The translations under genes and the position numbers were made by a program. Positions 7,887-15,657 of a DNA stretch of 64,000 bases are shown here, in pieces. Source of the stretch: JAJFFW01 sp038531315 (GTDB lineage Bacteria; Pseudomonadota; Alphaproteobacteria; Caulobacterales; Parvularculaceae); contig JBCBBT010000009.1 of assembly GCA_038531315.1 (NCBI GenBank), positions 4,836 through 68,835 on the forward strand. Reading direction: 5' to 3'. Within the stretch, counting starts at the first letter, position 1; every line of letters begins with the position of its first letter. The notes beneath the pieces were generated by a model. It had not been told where the DNA came from and ran no database searches. It saw only the letters and a program-made list of their open reading frames with translations.

Positions 7887-8310
7887 GAGTTGAGGTCCCC
7901 TAAAACCCAGAAATTACGCGTATACCCAATTGGCTACGGAAAATGATGATGCAAATGGCGGACCAACATTTCCCACACCCATGGAAGTCCCATACTCCCA
8001 ATCGACCGACTTAGTATCGCTTGTGGCGAGCGTCTGTCGGCCGCTCCTTTCTTGGTCGGTTATTGCAGAGCGGAAGTCAATGCGCGGTCACGCAAATAAC
8101 GGCGAAATAGTGGTATTTTCCGTGATGTACGGACGATTTTCACTTCGCAGTTGTGTGATAAAATCCTGCTCGCCAAACGAGCGATTGCGGTTTGCCTAAA
8201 CGAGCGATTGCGGCTTCCCCAAAAGAGCGATGCGATTCGCCAATAGCGCGTTCGGGTCGGCGCAATGCCTGATCCGCTTCGCTGCAACCGCCGGTTAGAC
8301 GCCCCGCCGC
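7887..8310. other. 424-bp gene-poor region
   Basis: No convincing gene. The stretch is visibly less GC-rich than its neighbours (for example 7910-8010 and 8085-8165). It contains two short open frames on opposite strands with no ribosome sites or recognisable product. It carries the promoter side of the VPLPA-CTERM gene and, near its right end, the short tandem repeat at 8175-8243. It may be decayed accessory DNA, which is inference. Confidence 0.5.
8175..8243. repeat. Three 23-bp tandem repeats
   Basis: Units start at 8175, 8198 and 8221. The first two share AAACGAGCGATTGCGG exactly; the third is degenerate (AAAAGAGCGATGCGATTCGCC). Just downstream of the ilvA stop codon in the intergenic region. 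Function unknown. Confidence 0.7.
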
Positions 8311-9570
8311 TCAGTAAGCGGCGATTTCGACCTCATAGCCTTCGCTGCGCAAATTGCTCAAAATGCGGTCGAGATGATCCTGACCCTGGGTGTCGATGGT
8401 GACATCCATGCAGGTCATTTTCGCCGGCAGGTCCGAGTAGGTCCTGTGGTGGCCGACATCGATGACGTTGCCGCCCTGATCGGCGATAATGCTCGCGACG
8501 CGGACCAGCTGGCCCGGCATATCGAGAAGCGACACGCGCAGTCGCGCCAGACGTCCGGCGCGCGCAAGGTCGCGCATCAAGATCATCGACAACAGTCTCG
8601 CATCGATATTGCCGCCGCACAGAACGAGCCCGAGCGTGCGACCCCGAAAGCGTTCCGGGTCGGCCATCACCGCCGCCAGTCCGGCCGCGCCGGCGCCTTC
8701 GACGAGCAATTTTTGTTCGTTCATCAACAATGACAGCGCCCGCTCCAGGGGGCGTTCTTCAATCAGGATAATGTCGTCCACCGCATCGCGAACGATCTGC
8801 GACGTCAGGGCGCCGGCTTGTTTGACGGCGATTCCTTCCGCCAGCGTATTGCCGCCGATTGGCCGCGCGCCGCCGTCGAGCGCATTCGCCATTGAGGGAA
8901 AGAGCGCCGCCTGAACGCCGAGGAGCCGGGTTTGCGGGCTGGCGTCGCGCGCCGCAAGCGCCATCCCCGCGATCAGCCCGCCGCCGCCGATCGGCGCGAT
9001 CAGCGCATCGAACACGGGCCCGTCTTCGATCATTTCAAGGGCGAGCGTACCCTGTCCGGCGATCACGTCGGGATCGTCAAAAGGATGCACAAAGACGAGA
9101 TCGCGCTCATCGCGCAGCCGCATCGCCTCAGCGTTCGCATCGTCAAAGGTCATGCCGCTCAAGATCACGCGCGCGCCGAGATCGCGGGTCTGGCGCACTT
9201 TCACATCCGGCGTTGTCTCCGGCATCACAATCGTCGCATCGATCGACAAGGCCCGCGCATTGTAAGCGACGCCCTGAGCGTGATTGCCCGCCGACGCAGC
9301 GATGACGCCGCGCGCGCGCTCCGCGGCGCTCAAAAGCAACAGTCTGTTGAGGGCGCCGCGCTGTTTGAATGCGCCCGTGTATTGAAGATTTTCCAGCTTG
9401 AGCCAGAGATCGGCGCCAGTCAGCGCGCTCAGGCGTTCGGCGCGCACGAGCGGGGTTCTGAGGACGCGTCCTTCAAGGCGCTGGGCGGCGGCGCGCACAT
9501 CCGCTGCCTTCGGCAGGCGGGGCGCCGCCGCGTCGGGCGCGTCTTGCGTTTGGCTTAAGGCGTTACTCAC
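8311..9570 (-). CDS. ilvA: Threonine ammonia-lyase with ACT domain
   Basis: PLP enzyme that deaminates threonine to 2-oxobutanoate, the first step towards isoleucine (or threonine catabolism). The catalytic domain is about residues 25-325, with the PLP lysine K69 in GAFKQRGA, the SAGNHAQGVAYNA motif and a glycine loop PIGGGGLIAGM for the phosphate. A single ACT domain (about 335-415: RLRVSLLDMPGQLVRVASII, then MTCMDVTIDTQG) suggests allosteric control. The length of 419 with one ACT domain matches the shorter bacterial type rather than the two-ACT E. coli IlvA. Monocistronic; a TATAAT-like box and inverted repeat lie just upstream. Confidence 0.95.
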   Translation of the reverse strand: MSNALSQTQDAPDAAAPRLPKAADVRAAAQRLEGRVLRTPLVRAERLSALTGADLWLKLENLQYTGAFKQRGALNRLLLLSAAERARGVIAASAGNHAQGVAYNARALSIDATIVMPETTPDVKVRQTRDLGARVILSGMTFDDANAEAMRLRDERDLVFVHPFDDPDVIAGQGTLALEMIEDGPVFDALIAPIGGGGLIAGMALAARDASPQTRLLGVQAALFPSMANALDGGARPIGGNTLAEGIAVKQAGALTSQIVRDAVDDIILIEERPLERALSLLMNEQKLLVEGAGAAGLAAVMADPERFRGRTLGLVLCGGNIDARLLSMILMRDLARAGRLARLRVSLLDMPGQLVRVASIIADQGGNVIDVGHHRTYSDLPAKMTCMDVTIDTQGQDHLDRILSNLRSEGYEVEIAAY

Positions 9571-9605
9571 AGATCGATCGTCTTTCCGGCGCGCTTGCGC
9601 GATAA

Positions 9606-9630
9606 AATAGCGTTTAGGGGCGCTATTATA
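9606..9630 (-). promoter_or_regulatory. Probable ilvA promoter with inverted repeat
   Basis: On the minus strand TATAAT (complement of 9625-9630) lies 55 bp before the ilvA start. It overlaps the exact inverted repeat AATAGCG (9606-9612) / CGCTATT (9621-9627). The overlap of -10 box and dyad suggests repression, which is inference. Confidence 0.45.
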
Positions 9631-9805
9631 GCATCAATGACGTTAATCAACCCCGATCATAGGCCGATCGCGTTGAGACTTCGCTACCGCGGCAAAGCGC
9701 CGGTTTCGGGTTGGCGCCTGATATGGCGCTGCAATTGAGCGATGGCCGCGGCGGGTGCGCCGCCCTATGTAAGCGCCACGACGTCAGCACAATGAAGTAA
9801 TCTCC

Positions 9806-11263
9806 ATGAAAATCGCTCAACCCTACCGGCCCGAACCCGCCTATACGGCGCTGGGCGACGATGACGGCGCGCCGTTTTACGATCCGGTTGCGCCGGCGTC
9901 CTTCCCGAAAACCATCCTGCGCTATCGCAATCAACGCTGGGCGGACGCCGTCGGGCTCGCCGGCCTCGGCGATGATGATTGGATTGCGCATTTTGCCCGT
10001 TTTGAGCCCCTGCCCGACAATATCCCGGCGCCCGTCGCGATCCGGTATCACGGCCATCAGTTCCGATCCTATAATCCCGATATCGGTGATGGGCGCGGGT
10101 TTCTGTTTGCCCAGTTGCGCGACGGCGATGATCGGCTTTTAGACCTTGCAACCAAAGGATCGGGCCGGACGCCCTATTCGCGATTTGGCGACGGCCGTCT
10201 GACCCTGAAGGGCGGCGTCCGCGAAATTCTGGCGACGGAAATGCTCGAGGCGCTGGGCGTTTACACGTCGAAAAGCTTCAGTCTCGTTGAGACCGGGGAG
10301 GCGCTTGAGCGCAATGACGAGCCGTCGCCGACCCGCTCCAGCGTTCTTGTCCGGCTCAGCCATTCGCATGTGCGCTTTGGGGTGTTTCAGCGCCTTGCCG
10401 CCGGACAGGACCGGGACGGCCTGGCGGCGCTTGTCGATTATTGCATCCGCCATTTTGACGCCGATCTTGCGGCCGTCCCGCAAGGCGAACAGGCGGCGCG
10501 GTTTTTCGCGCGCGTCTCACGCCGCTCTGCGCGGCTTGCGGCGCAATGGATGGCGGCGGGATTTGTCCATGGCGTTTTGAATACGGACAATATGAATGTG
10601 ACGGGGGAGAGTTTTGATTATGGCCCATGGCGGTTTTTGCCGGTCATGGACCCCGGCTTTACCGCCGCTTATTTCGACCAGACCGGGCTTTACGCCTATG
10701 GGCGCCAGCCGGAAGCGGTGTTGTGGAACCTGTCCAGGCTTGGCGGCGCCCTTCTTCCGTTAGCGGATGAAGACGCCTTGAATGATGTTTTGCAGGGCTA
10801 TCCTCGAATATTTGAAAATGCGATGGCGGCCGCGTTTTTCGCCCGTCTGGGTATTGCGCGCAGCGACGACGCAGGCGCGGATTTTAAACTTGTCGCCGAC
10901 CTCATGCGCTGGATGCAGGAGACTGGCGTTGCTTGTGAGCGCGTCTTCTTCGACTGGTTTGGCGCCGCCGCCTCGTCGGCGCGCCGCGAAAACAGCCCCC
11001 TTGCAGCGCCTTACCGGGATGTGCCGTTCGCTGATATCGCCGCGCGCCTCACGGCGCAAACGCCAGATCGCCCCGAACGTCTTGAGGCGGAATATTTCCA
11101 GCAGGAAAAACCCTGCACGATGCTGATCGATGAGGTCGAAAGCCTGTGGGCGGCGATCGCCGACGATGATGACTGGGCCCCGCTGACGCAAAAACTGACC
11201 GACATCGAGACGATGCGCACGGCGTTTGGGTTTTCTCAAGAATTCGCCGCTCCGGGCGCCTGA
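9806..11263 (+). CDS. selO: Protein adenylyltransferase SelO (YdiU family)
   Basis: Pseudokinase-fold enzyme that transfers AMP to protein Ser/Thr/Tyr residues and is linked to redox stress. Motifs in order: HGHQFRSYNPDIGDGRG, LATKGSGRTPYSRFGDGR with the nucleotide-binding Lys, LKGGVREILATEMLEALG, and HGVLNTDNMNVTGESFDYGP with the metal-binding Asn/Asp pair. The usual HGHQFG has Arg in place of the last Gly. The length of 485 is normal. The C-terminus ends GFSQEFAAPGA, and I see none of the Cys-rich end found in E. coli SelO, so redox gating may differ. It stands alone. No strong ribosome site precedes the ATG. Confidence 0.92.
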   Translation: MKIAQPYRPEPAYTALGDDDGAPFYDPVAPASFPKTILRYRNQRWADAVGLAGLGDDDWIAHFARFEPLPDNIPAPVAIRYHGHQFRSYNPDIGDGRGFLFAQLRDGDDRLLDLATKGSGRTPYSRFGDGRLTLKGGVREILATEMLEALGVYTSKSFSLVETGEALERNDEPSPTRSSVLVRLSHSHVRFGVFQRLAAGQDRDGLAALVDYCIRHFDADLAAVPQGEQAARFFARVSRRSARLAAQWMAAGFVHGVLNTDNMNVTGESFDYGPWRFLPVMDPGFTAAYFDQTGLYAYGRQPEAVLWNLSRLGGALLPLADEDALNDVLQGYPRIFENAMAAAFFARLGIARSDDAGADFKLVADLMRWMQETGVACERVFFDWFGAAASSARRENSPLAAPYRDVPFADIAARLTAQTPDRPERLEAEYFQQEKPCTMLIDEVESLWAAIADDDDWAPLTQKLTDIETMRTAFGFSQEFAAPGA

Positions 11264-11445
11264 CACGGATTGCGGGTATTGAGCCCGATAAGGCTCGCCC
11301 GCTAAGCGTGCGGCGGCGGTAGCGGTGGTGGCGCGCAGGCTTGCAGCATATCTGAGCGCGTCTATGCTCTAACGCTTGAGGGCGAAGGCGGCGACGCAAA
11401 ACGGGCGCGCGGCGCGGCGCAGCCCTGAATGTCGAGGGGCGCACT

Positions 11446-11889
11446 ATGGCATTTTCAGCAGGCGATATCTTTTCGTTAGGCAATCAAATCGCTCTCGTCG
11501 GTTGGGCGATCCTGATTTTCTTGCCGCGGCGCTTTCGCGTCATTTTCTGGATTCCGCAATTCATCATCCCGTTCCTGCTGGCCATGGCCTACGCCATGTT
11601 GATCATGACCAGCTTTGCCGAAGCCGACGGCAACTTTTCCTCAATCGCCGGCGTGCGTGCGCTGTTTCAAAGCGATGAAGCGCTGACCGCGGGCTGGCTT
11701 CATTATCTCGCATTTGACTTGTTCATTGGCGCATGGATCGCGAAGCGCGCTGACGCAGCGCAAATTCCGCGCGTTATTCAGGCTGTGTTCCTGCTCGCGA
11801 CATTCATGTTCGGGCCGATTGGGCTGGCGCTGTTTTTGGTGACGCGCGCCGCCATGTCGGGTACGGCCGCTTTGAGCGGGAGGCTTTGA
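11446..11889 (+). CDS. ABA4-like membrane protein (DUF4281)
   Basis: A 147-residue integral membrane protein with four hydrophobic segments (about 12-28, 36-58, 85-103, 113-135). It carries the pattern of the ABA4-like family: an opening GNQIALVGWAILIFLPRR, and LHYLAFDLFIGAWIAKRADA in the middle. ABA4 in plants is needed for neoxanthin formation; the role of bacterial members is not established. Its stop codon overlaps the ATG of the next membrane protein by one base, so the two are co-translated. The ATG has weak ribosome pairing (GAGGGGC upstream). Confidence 0.82.
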   Translation: MAFSAGDIFSLGNQIALVGWAILIFLPRRFRVIFWIPQFIIPFLLAMAYAMLIMTSFAEADGNFSSIAGVRALFQSDEALTAGWLHYLAFDLFIGAWIAKRADAAQIPRVIQAVFLLATFMFGPIGLALFLVTRAAMSGTAALSGRL

Positions 11890-12692
11890 TGCGTTCAATA
11901 ACTTTTGATACAGATTATTTAACACGCACGATGCTTGTCGTCGCGTTCTTCTGTTTCGCGTTGCTCATCGTGACGGCGCCGGCGGCCTATGTGGACGACC
12001 GCACGCTCTACGGGATTAATTTATGGATCAAACCGCTGAAGTTTGATTTGGCGATTATGGTCCATGCGGTGACGGTCGCCATGATCGCGCAGCTTCTGAC
12101 GCGGGAAAAGCGCGGTGCGATCAGCCTGCGTGTGCTCGCCTTTTTGTTTGTCATCGCGGCGGCTTTTGAGAATGTTTACATCACCATTCAGGCGATGCGG
12201 GGCCGCGCGTCGCACTTCAACTATGAAACTGTTCCCGAACAGGCGCTTTACGCCGCTATGGGCGTCGGCGCGATCCTTCTGATTTTGTTGCCGTTTGTGA
12301 TTGGCGTTCATCTCGCGTTTCAGCGGGGGCGCGCGCTTTCCGGTCTTCGCCTGGGCGCCATTCTCGGTTGCGTTCTCGGGCCGCCTTTGACGCTTGCCTA
12401 TGCCGGATACATGTCGATGTCGGGCGGACATTTTGTCGGCGCGCCGGCCGGTTATAGCGACGCCGGCGGCGCCTTCTTTTTTGGATGGTCGCGCGATGTC
12501 GGCGATTTGCGCCCGTCTCACTTTGTGGCGCTGCACATGATCCAGAGCGTCCCCATCGCCGGGTATATCGGCGATCGCCTTTCGCATGGCGCGGGCCGGA
12601 TCGCTGCAATCGCCGCCGCCCTTATCATGGCGGCGTTGTCGACTTTTCTGTTTGTTCAAGCGCTTGGCGGCGCGCCATTCTGGCCGCGCTAA
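11889..12692 (+). CDS. Hypothetical seven-segment membrane protein
   Basis: A 267-residue protein with about seven membrane segments (first about 13-34, last about 237-260). A conserved-looking loop reads LYGINLWIKPLKFDLAIMVH, and two more motifs are HFNYETVPEQ and DLRPSHFVALHMIQ. The polar and His residues inside or beside membrane segments suggest a cofactor-binding or enzymatic membrane protein, but I do not recognise a named family. The ATG at 11889 overlaps the stop codon of the ABA4-like gene, so the two products probably act together. Confidence 0.8.
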   Translation: MRSITFDTDYLTRTMLVVAFFCFALLIVTAPAAYVDDRTLYGINLWIKPLKFDLAIMVHAVTVAMIAQLLTREKRGAISLRVLAFLFVIAAAFENVYITIQAMRGRASHFNYETVPEQALYAAMGVGAILLILLPFVIGVHLAFQRGRALSGLRLGAILGCVLGPPLTLAYAGYMSMSGGHFVGAPAGYSDAGGAFFFGWSRDVGDLRPSHFVALHMIQSVPIAGYIGDRLSHGAGRIAAIAAALIMAALSTFLFVQALGGAPFWPR

Positions 12693-12702
12693 GCCAGAGG
12701 TC

Positions 12703-12852
12703 CTAGACTTTCGGCTGGTGAATGCGGGTGCGCCGGCGCGCGAAGAAGCGCGCTGTCCGCCATGACAGCTGATGCACCGCATAAACGCTGATGATCAGCA
12801 CAACGAGCGCGGTAAATCCGGTCAGAAACATCAAGGCCGGCGATCCCAGCAT
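12703..12852 (-). CDS. Small single-span membrane protein (49 aa)
   Basis: A 49-residue protein with one membrane segment (about 8-28, MFLTGFTALVVLIISVYAV) and a strongly basic tail (WRTARFFARRRTRIHQPKV). The start at 12852 was chosen because AGGGAGGG lies at ideal distance upstream. A longer reading frame to 12930 would add only a Lys/Arg stretch. It converges with the preceding membrane protein gene (10 bp between stop codons). Function unknown. The strong ribosome site and clean topology make it likely real. Confidence 0.6.
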   Translation of the reverse strand: MLGSPALMFLTGFTALVVLIISVYAVHQLSWRTARFFARRRTRIHQPKV

Positions 12853-13221
12853 TTTTGCCCTCCCTTTGCGACGTTTGCGGGGACGTGTCCCGTGGCGTTT
12901 TCCGGCTTTCGCGAAAACGACGCCCATCAAGAAAACGTCAATTTTCGCAAAATTCTCTTAATCGACAGGCTGAAAGAACCGTAAATGCCGCTGAAATGAG
13001 GCCCCGCAAGAGGCCTGTCGCCCGAATGCGCCAGACGGGGCCCCTCTTGCGCCGGGGCGTTCCCATCGCCGTTTTTTGCGGCTAACATCGGCTATTGTCG
13101 GCGGTCGCCAATGGTGCGCACGCCGTAGGGGATCAAGGCCGCCTTTGCCGCCCGGGCTCGTTTCGGTCACAAACCGACGCGCATTCGGCAAGGACGGCGG
13201 TGGGTGTGAAAGAGGGGATGC
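12853..13221. other. 369-bp region without a gene
   Basis: No supported gene. It holds the upstream region of the small membrane protein, a long imperfect inverted repeat (13001-13013 with 13043-13058) followed by a T6 run at 13072-13077, and the leader of the 13,222 gene. The hairpin plus T-run could mark a small RNA or an attenuator, but there is no independent support. Confidence 0.4.
13001..13058. repeat. Imperfect inverted repeat, possible hairpin RNA
   Basis: GCCCCGCAAGAGG at 13001-13013 pairs with CCTCTTGCGccGGGGC at 13043-13058 with a two-base bulge and a 29-base loop. A T6 run begins 14 bases after the right arm. Seen directly; a role as small RNA or leader is speculative. Confidence 0.35.
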
Positions 13222-14505
13222 ATGACCTCTGAAGTCGTGTTGATGAACCGCCAGGCGGTGGCGATGGCTGCGGATAGCGCTGTCACCATTTCCGGGCCGC
13301 AATACATCAAGACCTATCAGTCGGTGGATAAACTGTTTCCGCTGGTCGACGGCCAGCCGGTTGCGGTCATGATTTATAACAACGCAGAAATCATGTCGAC
13401 GCCGTGGGAGACGGTGATCTCGCTCTACCGCGAACAGTCGCGCGGGCGACCCCTCGATACGCTGCAGGACTACGCCGAAGATTTCATGACCTTTCTGTCG
13501 GGCAACCCCGACCTTTTCCCGGCAGACCATCAAGACACCGAATTTTTCAAGCATATCGCGGTGATCTTCTCGGTTATCGCCGAGGAATTCGATGCGCAGG
13601 TCGAGCACTTTAAACGGTCCGGCGGCGGCAAGGCCCGCGAGCACGCCTCGGCGATTTTCGAGTTCGTCATCGAACAGCTCTATACGGACTATCAGCGCAT
13701 GCCCGATGAGCGTGCGCGCCCCGAGTTGGGCTGTTTTCCGCAAGGCATGGGCGAACAGATCAAGCGGCGCTACGCCGATGAGATCAATCAGTTATCCGAT
13801 CAATTGATCATGGCGCTGAAAGGCGATTATGGCGGCCTCACCGTGAGCGACGGCACGCGCCAGAAATTACGCGACATCGCTGTCTTTTCAGCCACGAAAG
13901 ACGCATTTTTTGAGCATTATACCGGCGTCGTCTTCGCCGGTTTCGGCGCGCGCGACACCTTCCCCTCGATGCGTTCCTATCTGACGTCGAGCGTCATTCT
14001 GGGCATTTTGAAACGCCGCCAGGACCGGCGCGCCGACATGACGTCAGATGCAGGGCCGGTCGTCCAGCCGTTTGCGCAGGACCGCATGATCCGGACATTT
14101 CTGACCGGCATGGACGATTACCTGCGGATGTTTCTTTACTCGGAAAGTCTGAAGCTGACGACCGGGCTTGTCGGCGACGTTATCAAGCGCGCCCCGTCCC
14201 TGACCGACGCACAGCGCCAGGCGCTTTATCAGGACTACAGCGAGAACAGTCTCGGCGGCGCGCTGAAAGCGTTCTTCCGGTCAATCGATAATTATCAGTA
14301 TGCAGTGCATACGCGGCCGATTTATCGCGCCATCGGCTCCCTGCCAAAGCGCGAGCTTGGCGACACGGCGGCCTCGCTGATCAAGCTGAATTCCTTCCAG
14401 CAGAAAGTGATGCACGCGATTGAAACGGTCGGCGGCCCGATTGACGTCGCCGTCATCACGCGCAATGGCGGCCTTGAGCTGCGCCGCGACAAACCTGATT
14501 TTTAG
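13222..14505 (+). CDS. Putative proteasome-like Ntn hydrolase, 427 aa, uncharacterised
   Basis: No named family, but the N-terminus matches proteasome beta subunits. After Met removal the chain starts Thr1 (TSEVVLMN), has AMAADSAVTIS with Asp at mature position 17, then VDKLFPL with Lys at mature 36. Proteasome beta subunits have Thr1, Asp17 and Lys33 followed by LF. The next strand, PVAVMIYNNAEIM, sits where beta subunits have the strand around Gly47. Beyond about residue 75 the sequence is mostly helical and unlike proteasomes, so it is twice the usual length. AGAGGGG precedes the ATG. It is followed 12 bp later by a small gene and converges on hslV, a true proteasome relative. Threonine-type hydrolase activity is inference. 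Confidence 0.7.
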   Translation: MTSEVVLMNRQAVAMAADSAVTISGPQYIKTYQSVDKLFPLVDGQPVAVMIYNNAEIMSTPWETVISLYREQSRGRPLDTLQDYAEDFMTFLSGNPDLFPADHQDTEFFKHIAVIFSVIAEEFDAQVEHFKRSGGGKAREHASAIFEFVIEQLYTDYQRMPDERARPELGCFPQGMGEQIKRRYADEINQLSDQLIMALKGDYGGLTVSDGTRQKLRDIAVFSATKDAFFEHYTGVVFAGFGARDTFPSMRSYLTSSVILGILKRRQDRRADMTSDAGPVVQPFAQDRMIRTFLTGMDDYLRMFLYSESLKLTTGLVGDVIKRAPSLTDAQRQALYQDYSENSLGGALKAFFRSIDNYQYAVHTRPIYRAIGSLPKRELGDTAASLIKLNSFQQKVMHAIETVGGPIDVAVITRNGGLELRRDKPDF

Positions 14506-14517
14506 GGCGAAACGATC

Positions 14518-14937
14518 ATGACAGAGCGACTGAAACAGATCTGGTCCGGTTTCGAAGGGGTGACGACGCGCCGGCTCACCAACCGCGATATAGACGGCAT
14601 CGATGTGCCGCGCCGGCTTGATGAGGCCGCCGAAAGTGAGGCGTTGCTTTCCGAAGATTTTGCCGGTCCCGCCGCCGCTGCGTTCGAGGCGCTGAAGGGC
14701 GAGCTCAGCGCGAAAGCGAAAAAGGCGCAGCGCAAGTCTGCCAAAAACGCCGCCGCGGCTGACGACGGCGATGCGCCGGGTCATGACTGGTCTGCGGCGC
14801 CCGCGCCCGTTCGCGATATGATCCGTGGTCTGAAATCGACCGAGGCGCGCGTGCGCCGGTCGGACGGCGATTATGTGAGCCACTTGCAGGCCGGCGGCGC
14901 GCTCAAAAAGAAAAAGCGTTTTTTCGGCATCTTTTGA
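14518..14937 (+). CDS. Small charged protein, probable partner of the 13,222 gene product
   Basis: A 139-residue protein I do not recognise. It has an N-terminal helix-rich part (RLKQIWSGFEGVTTRRLTNR, DIDGIDVPRRLDEAAESEALL), an Ala/Lys-rich linker (KGELSAKAKKAQRKSAKNAA), and a C-terminal part ending in a basic KKKKRFFGIF tail. No signal peptide or membrane segment, so cytoplasmic. It starts 12 bp after the Ntn-hydrolase-like gene on the same strand, so they are almost certainly one operon. The two may form an enzyme with a helper or substrate pair, but nothing in the sequence shows this directly. It converges with hslV 38 bp away. Confidence 0.72.
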   Translation: MTERLKQIWSGFEGVTTRRLTNRDIDGIDVPRRLDEAAESEALLSEDFAGPAAAAFEALKGELSAKAKKAQRKSAKNAAAADDGDAPGHDWSAAPAPVRDMIRGLKSTEARVRRSDGDYVSHLQAGGALKKKKRFFGIF

Positions 14938-14975
14938 GGCGCGCGCCGCGCCTTCAAACAAGTCCTCAGGCGCCG

Positions 14976-15533
14976 TTAAGCGCCGAGCGTTTCCAGCGTC
15001 AGCGCGTCATTGGTATAAACACAAATCGCCGCCGCGACCGCCATCGCTTTTTTCACAATCGCCTCCGGCGGCAAGTCCGTCTCATCGTAAAGCGCCTGCG
15101 CGGCGGCGCGTGCGTAATCGCCGCCTGAGCCAATCGCGGCGATGCCGCTTGTCGGCTCCATAACATCGCCGAGGCCAGTCACCGTCAGCGTTGTCTCGCC
15201 GTCGGCGACGATCAACATCGCCTCAAGGCGGCGCAGATAACGATCCGTCCGCCAATCTTTCGCCAGCTCGACGCAGGCCCGCGTCAGCTGTCCTTTATAT
15301 TGGTCAAGCTTGCCTTCAAGGCGCTCAAGGAGCGTGAACGCGTCGGCAGTCCCGCCGGCAAAGCCAGCGATCACGTCGCCGCCGCCGGCGCCTTTGCCGG
15401 GCAGGCGGCGCACCTTGCGGGCGTCGCCCTTCATCACGGTTTTCTCAAGGCTCACCTGCCCGTCGCCGCCAATCGCAACCATGCCGGCGCGGCGCACCGC
15501 GAGAATTGTCGTTCCATGCATTTCAATGGTCAT
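14976..15533 (-). CDS. hslV: ATP-dependent protease peptidase subunit HslV
   Basis: Proteolytic core of the HslVU (ClpQY) protease, a two-ring relative of the proteasome. A short propeptide MTIEMHG precedes the catalytic TT of TTILAVRR, as usual in alphaproteobacteria. GDGQVSLEKTVMKGDARKVR contains the conserved Asp and Lys. IAGFAGGTADAFTLLERLE, ELAKDWRTDRYLRRLEAML and AIGSGGDYARAAAQAL follow the family closely. The length of 185 is normal. The ATPase gene hslU, often next to hslV, is not in this window, so the pair is split or hslU lies elsewhere. It diverges from hisB. Confidence 0.96.
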   Translation of the reverse strand: MTIEMHGTTILAVRRAGMVAIGGDGQVSLEKTVMKGDARKVRRLPGKGAGGGDVIAGFAGGTADAFTLLERLEGKLDQYKGQLTRACVELAKDWRTDRYLRRLEAMLIVADGETTLTVTGLGDVMEPTSGIAAIGSGGDYARAAAQALYDETDLPPEAIVKKAMAVAAAICVYTNDALTLETLGA

Positions 15534-15601
15534 GGGCGTTTACTAGCCGATAGGCGCGAATCGGCAAGAGGAAAGCGCGCCATCAACACCGCCTTCAAAA
15601 T

Positions 15602-15632
15602 TATAATGCGTTATCAACGTATTCAGTGATAA
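15602..15632 (+). promoter_or_regulatory. hisB promoter region with TTATCA-N10-TGATAA dyad
   Basis: TATAAT at 15602-15607 is followed by the exact inverted repeat TTATCA (15611-15616) and TGATAA (15627-15632), 26-56 bp before the hisB ATG. It lies between divergent hslV and hisB, so it could affect either gene. Promoter assignment is from pattern only. Confidence 0.45.
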
Positions 15633-15657
15633 GACGCGCATGGAAAGGACACCCTCC

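Noticed and set aside
7930..8199. 89-codon open frame with TTG start in the 7,887-8,310 spacer
   Set aside because: No ribosome site, no family resemblance; the overlapping opposite frame (8060-8287) is equally poor. Left as possible decayed DNA.
12021..12782. 253-codon open frame opposite the membrane protein at 11,889
   Set aside because: Strongly basic, low-quality translation without domains; shadow of the plus-strand gene.
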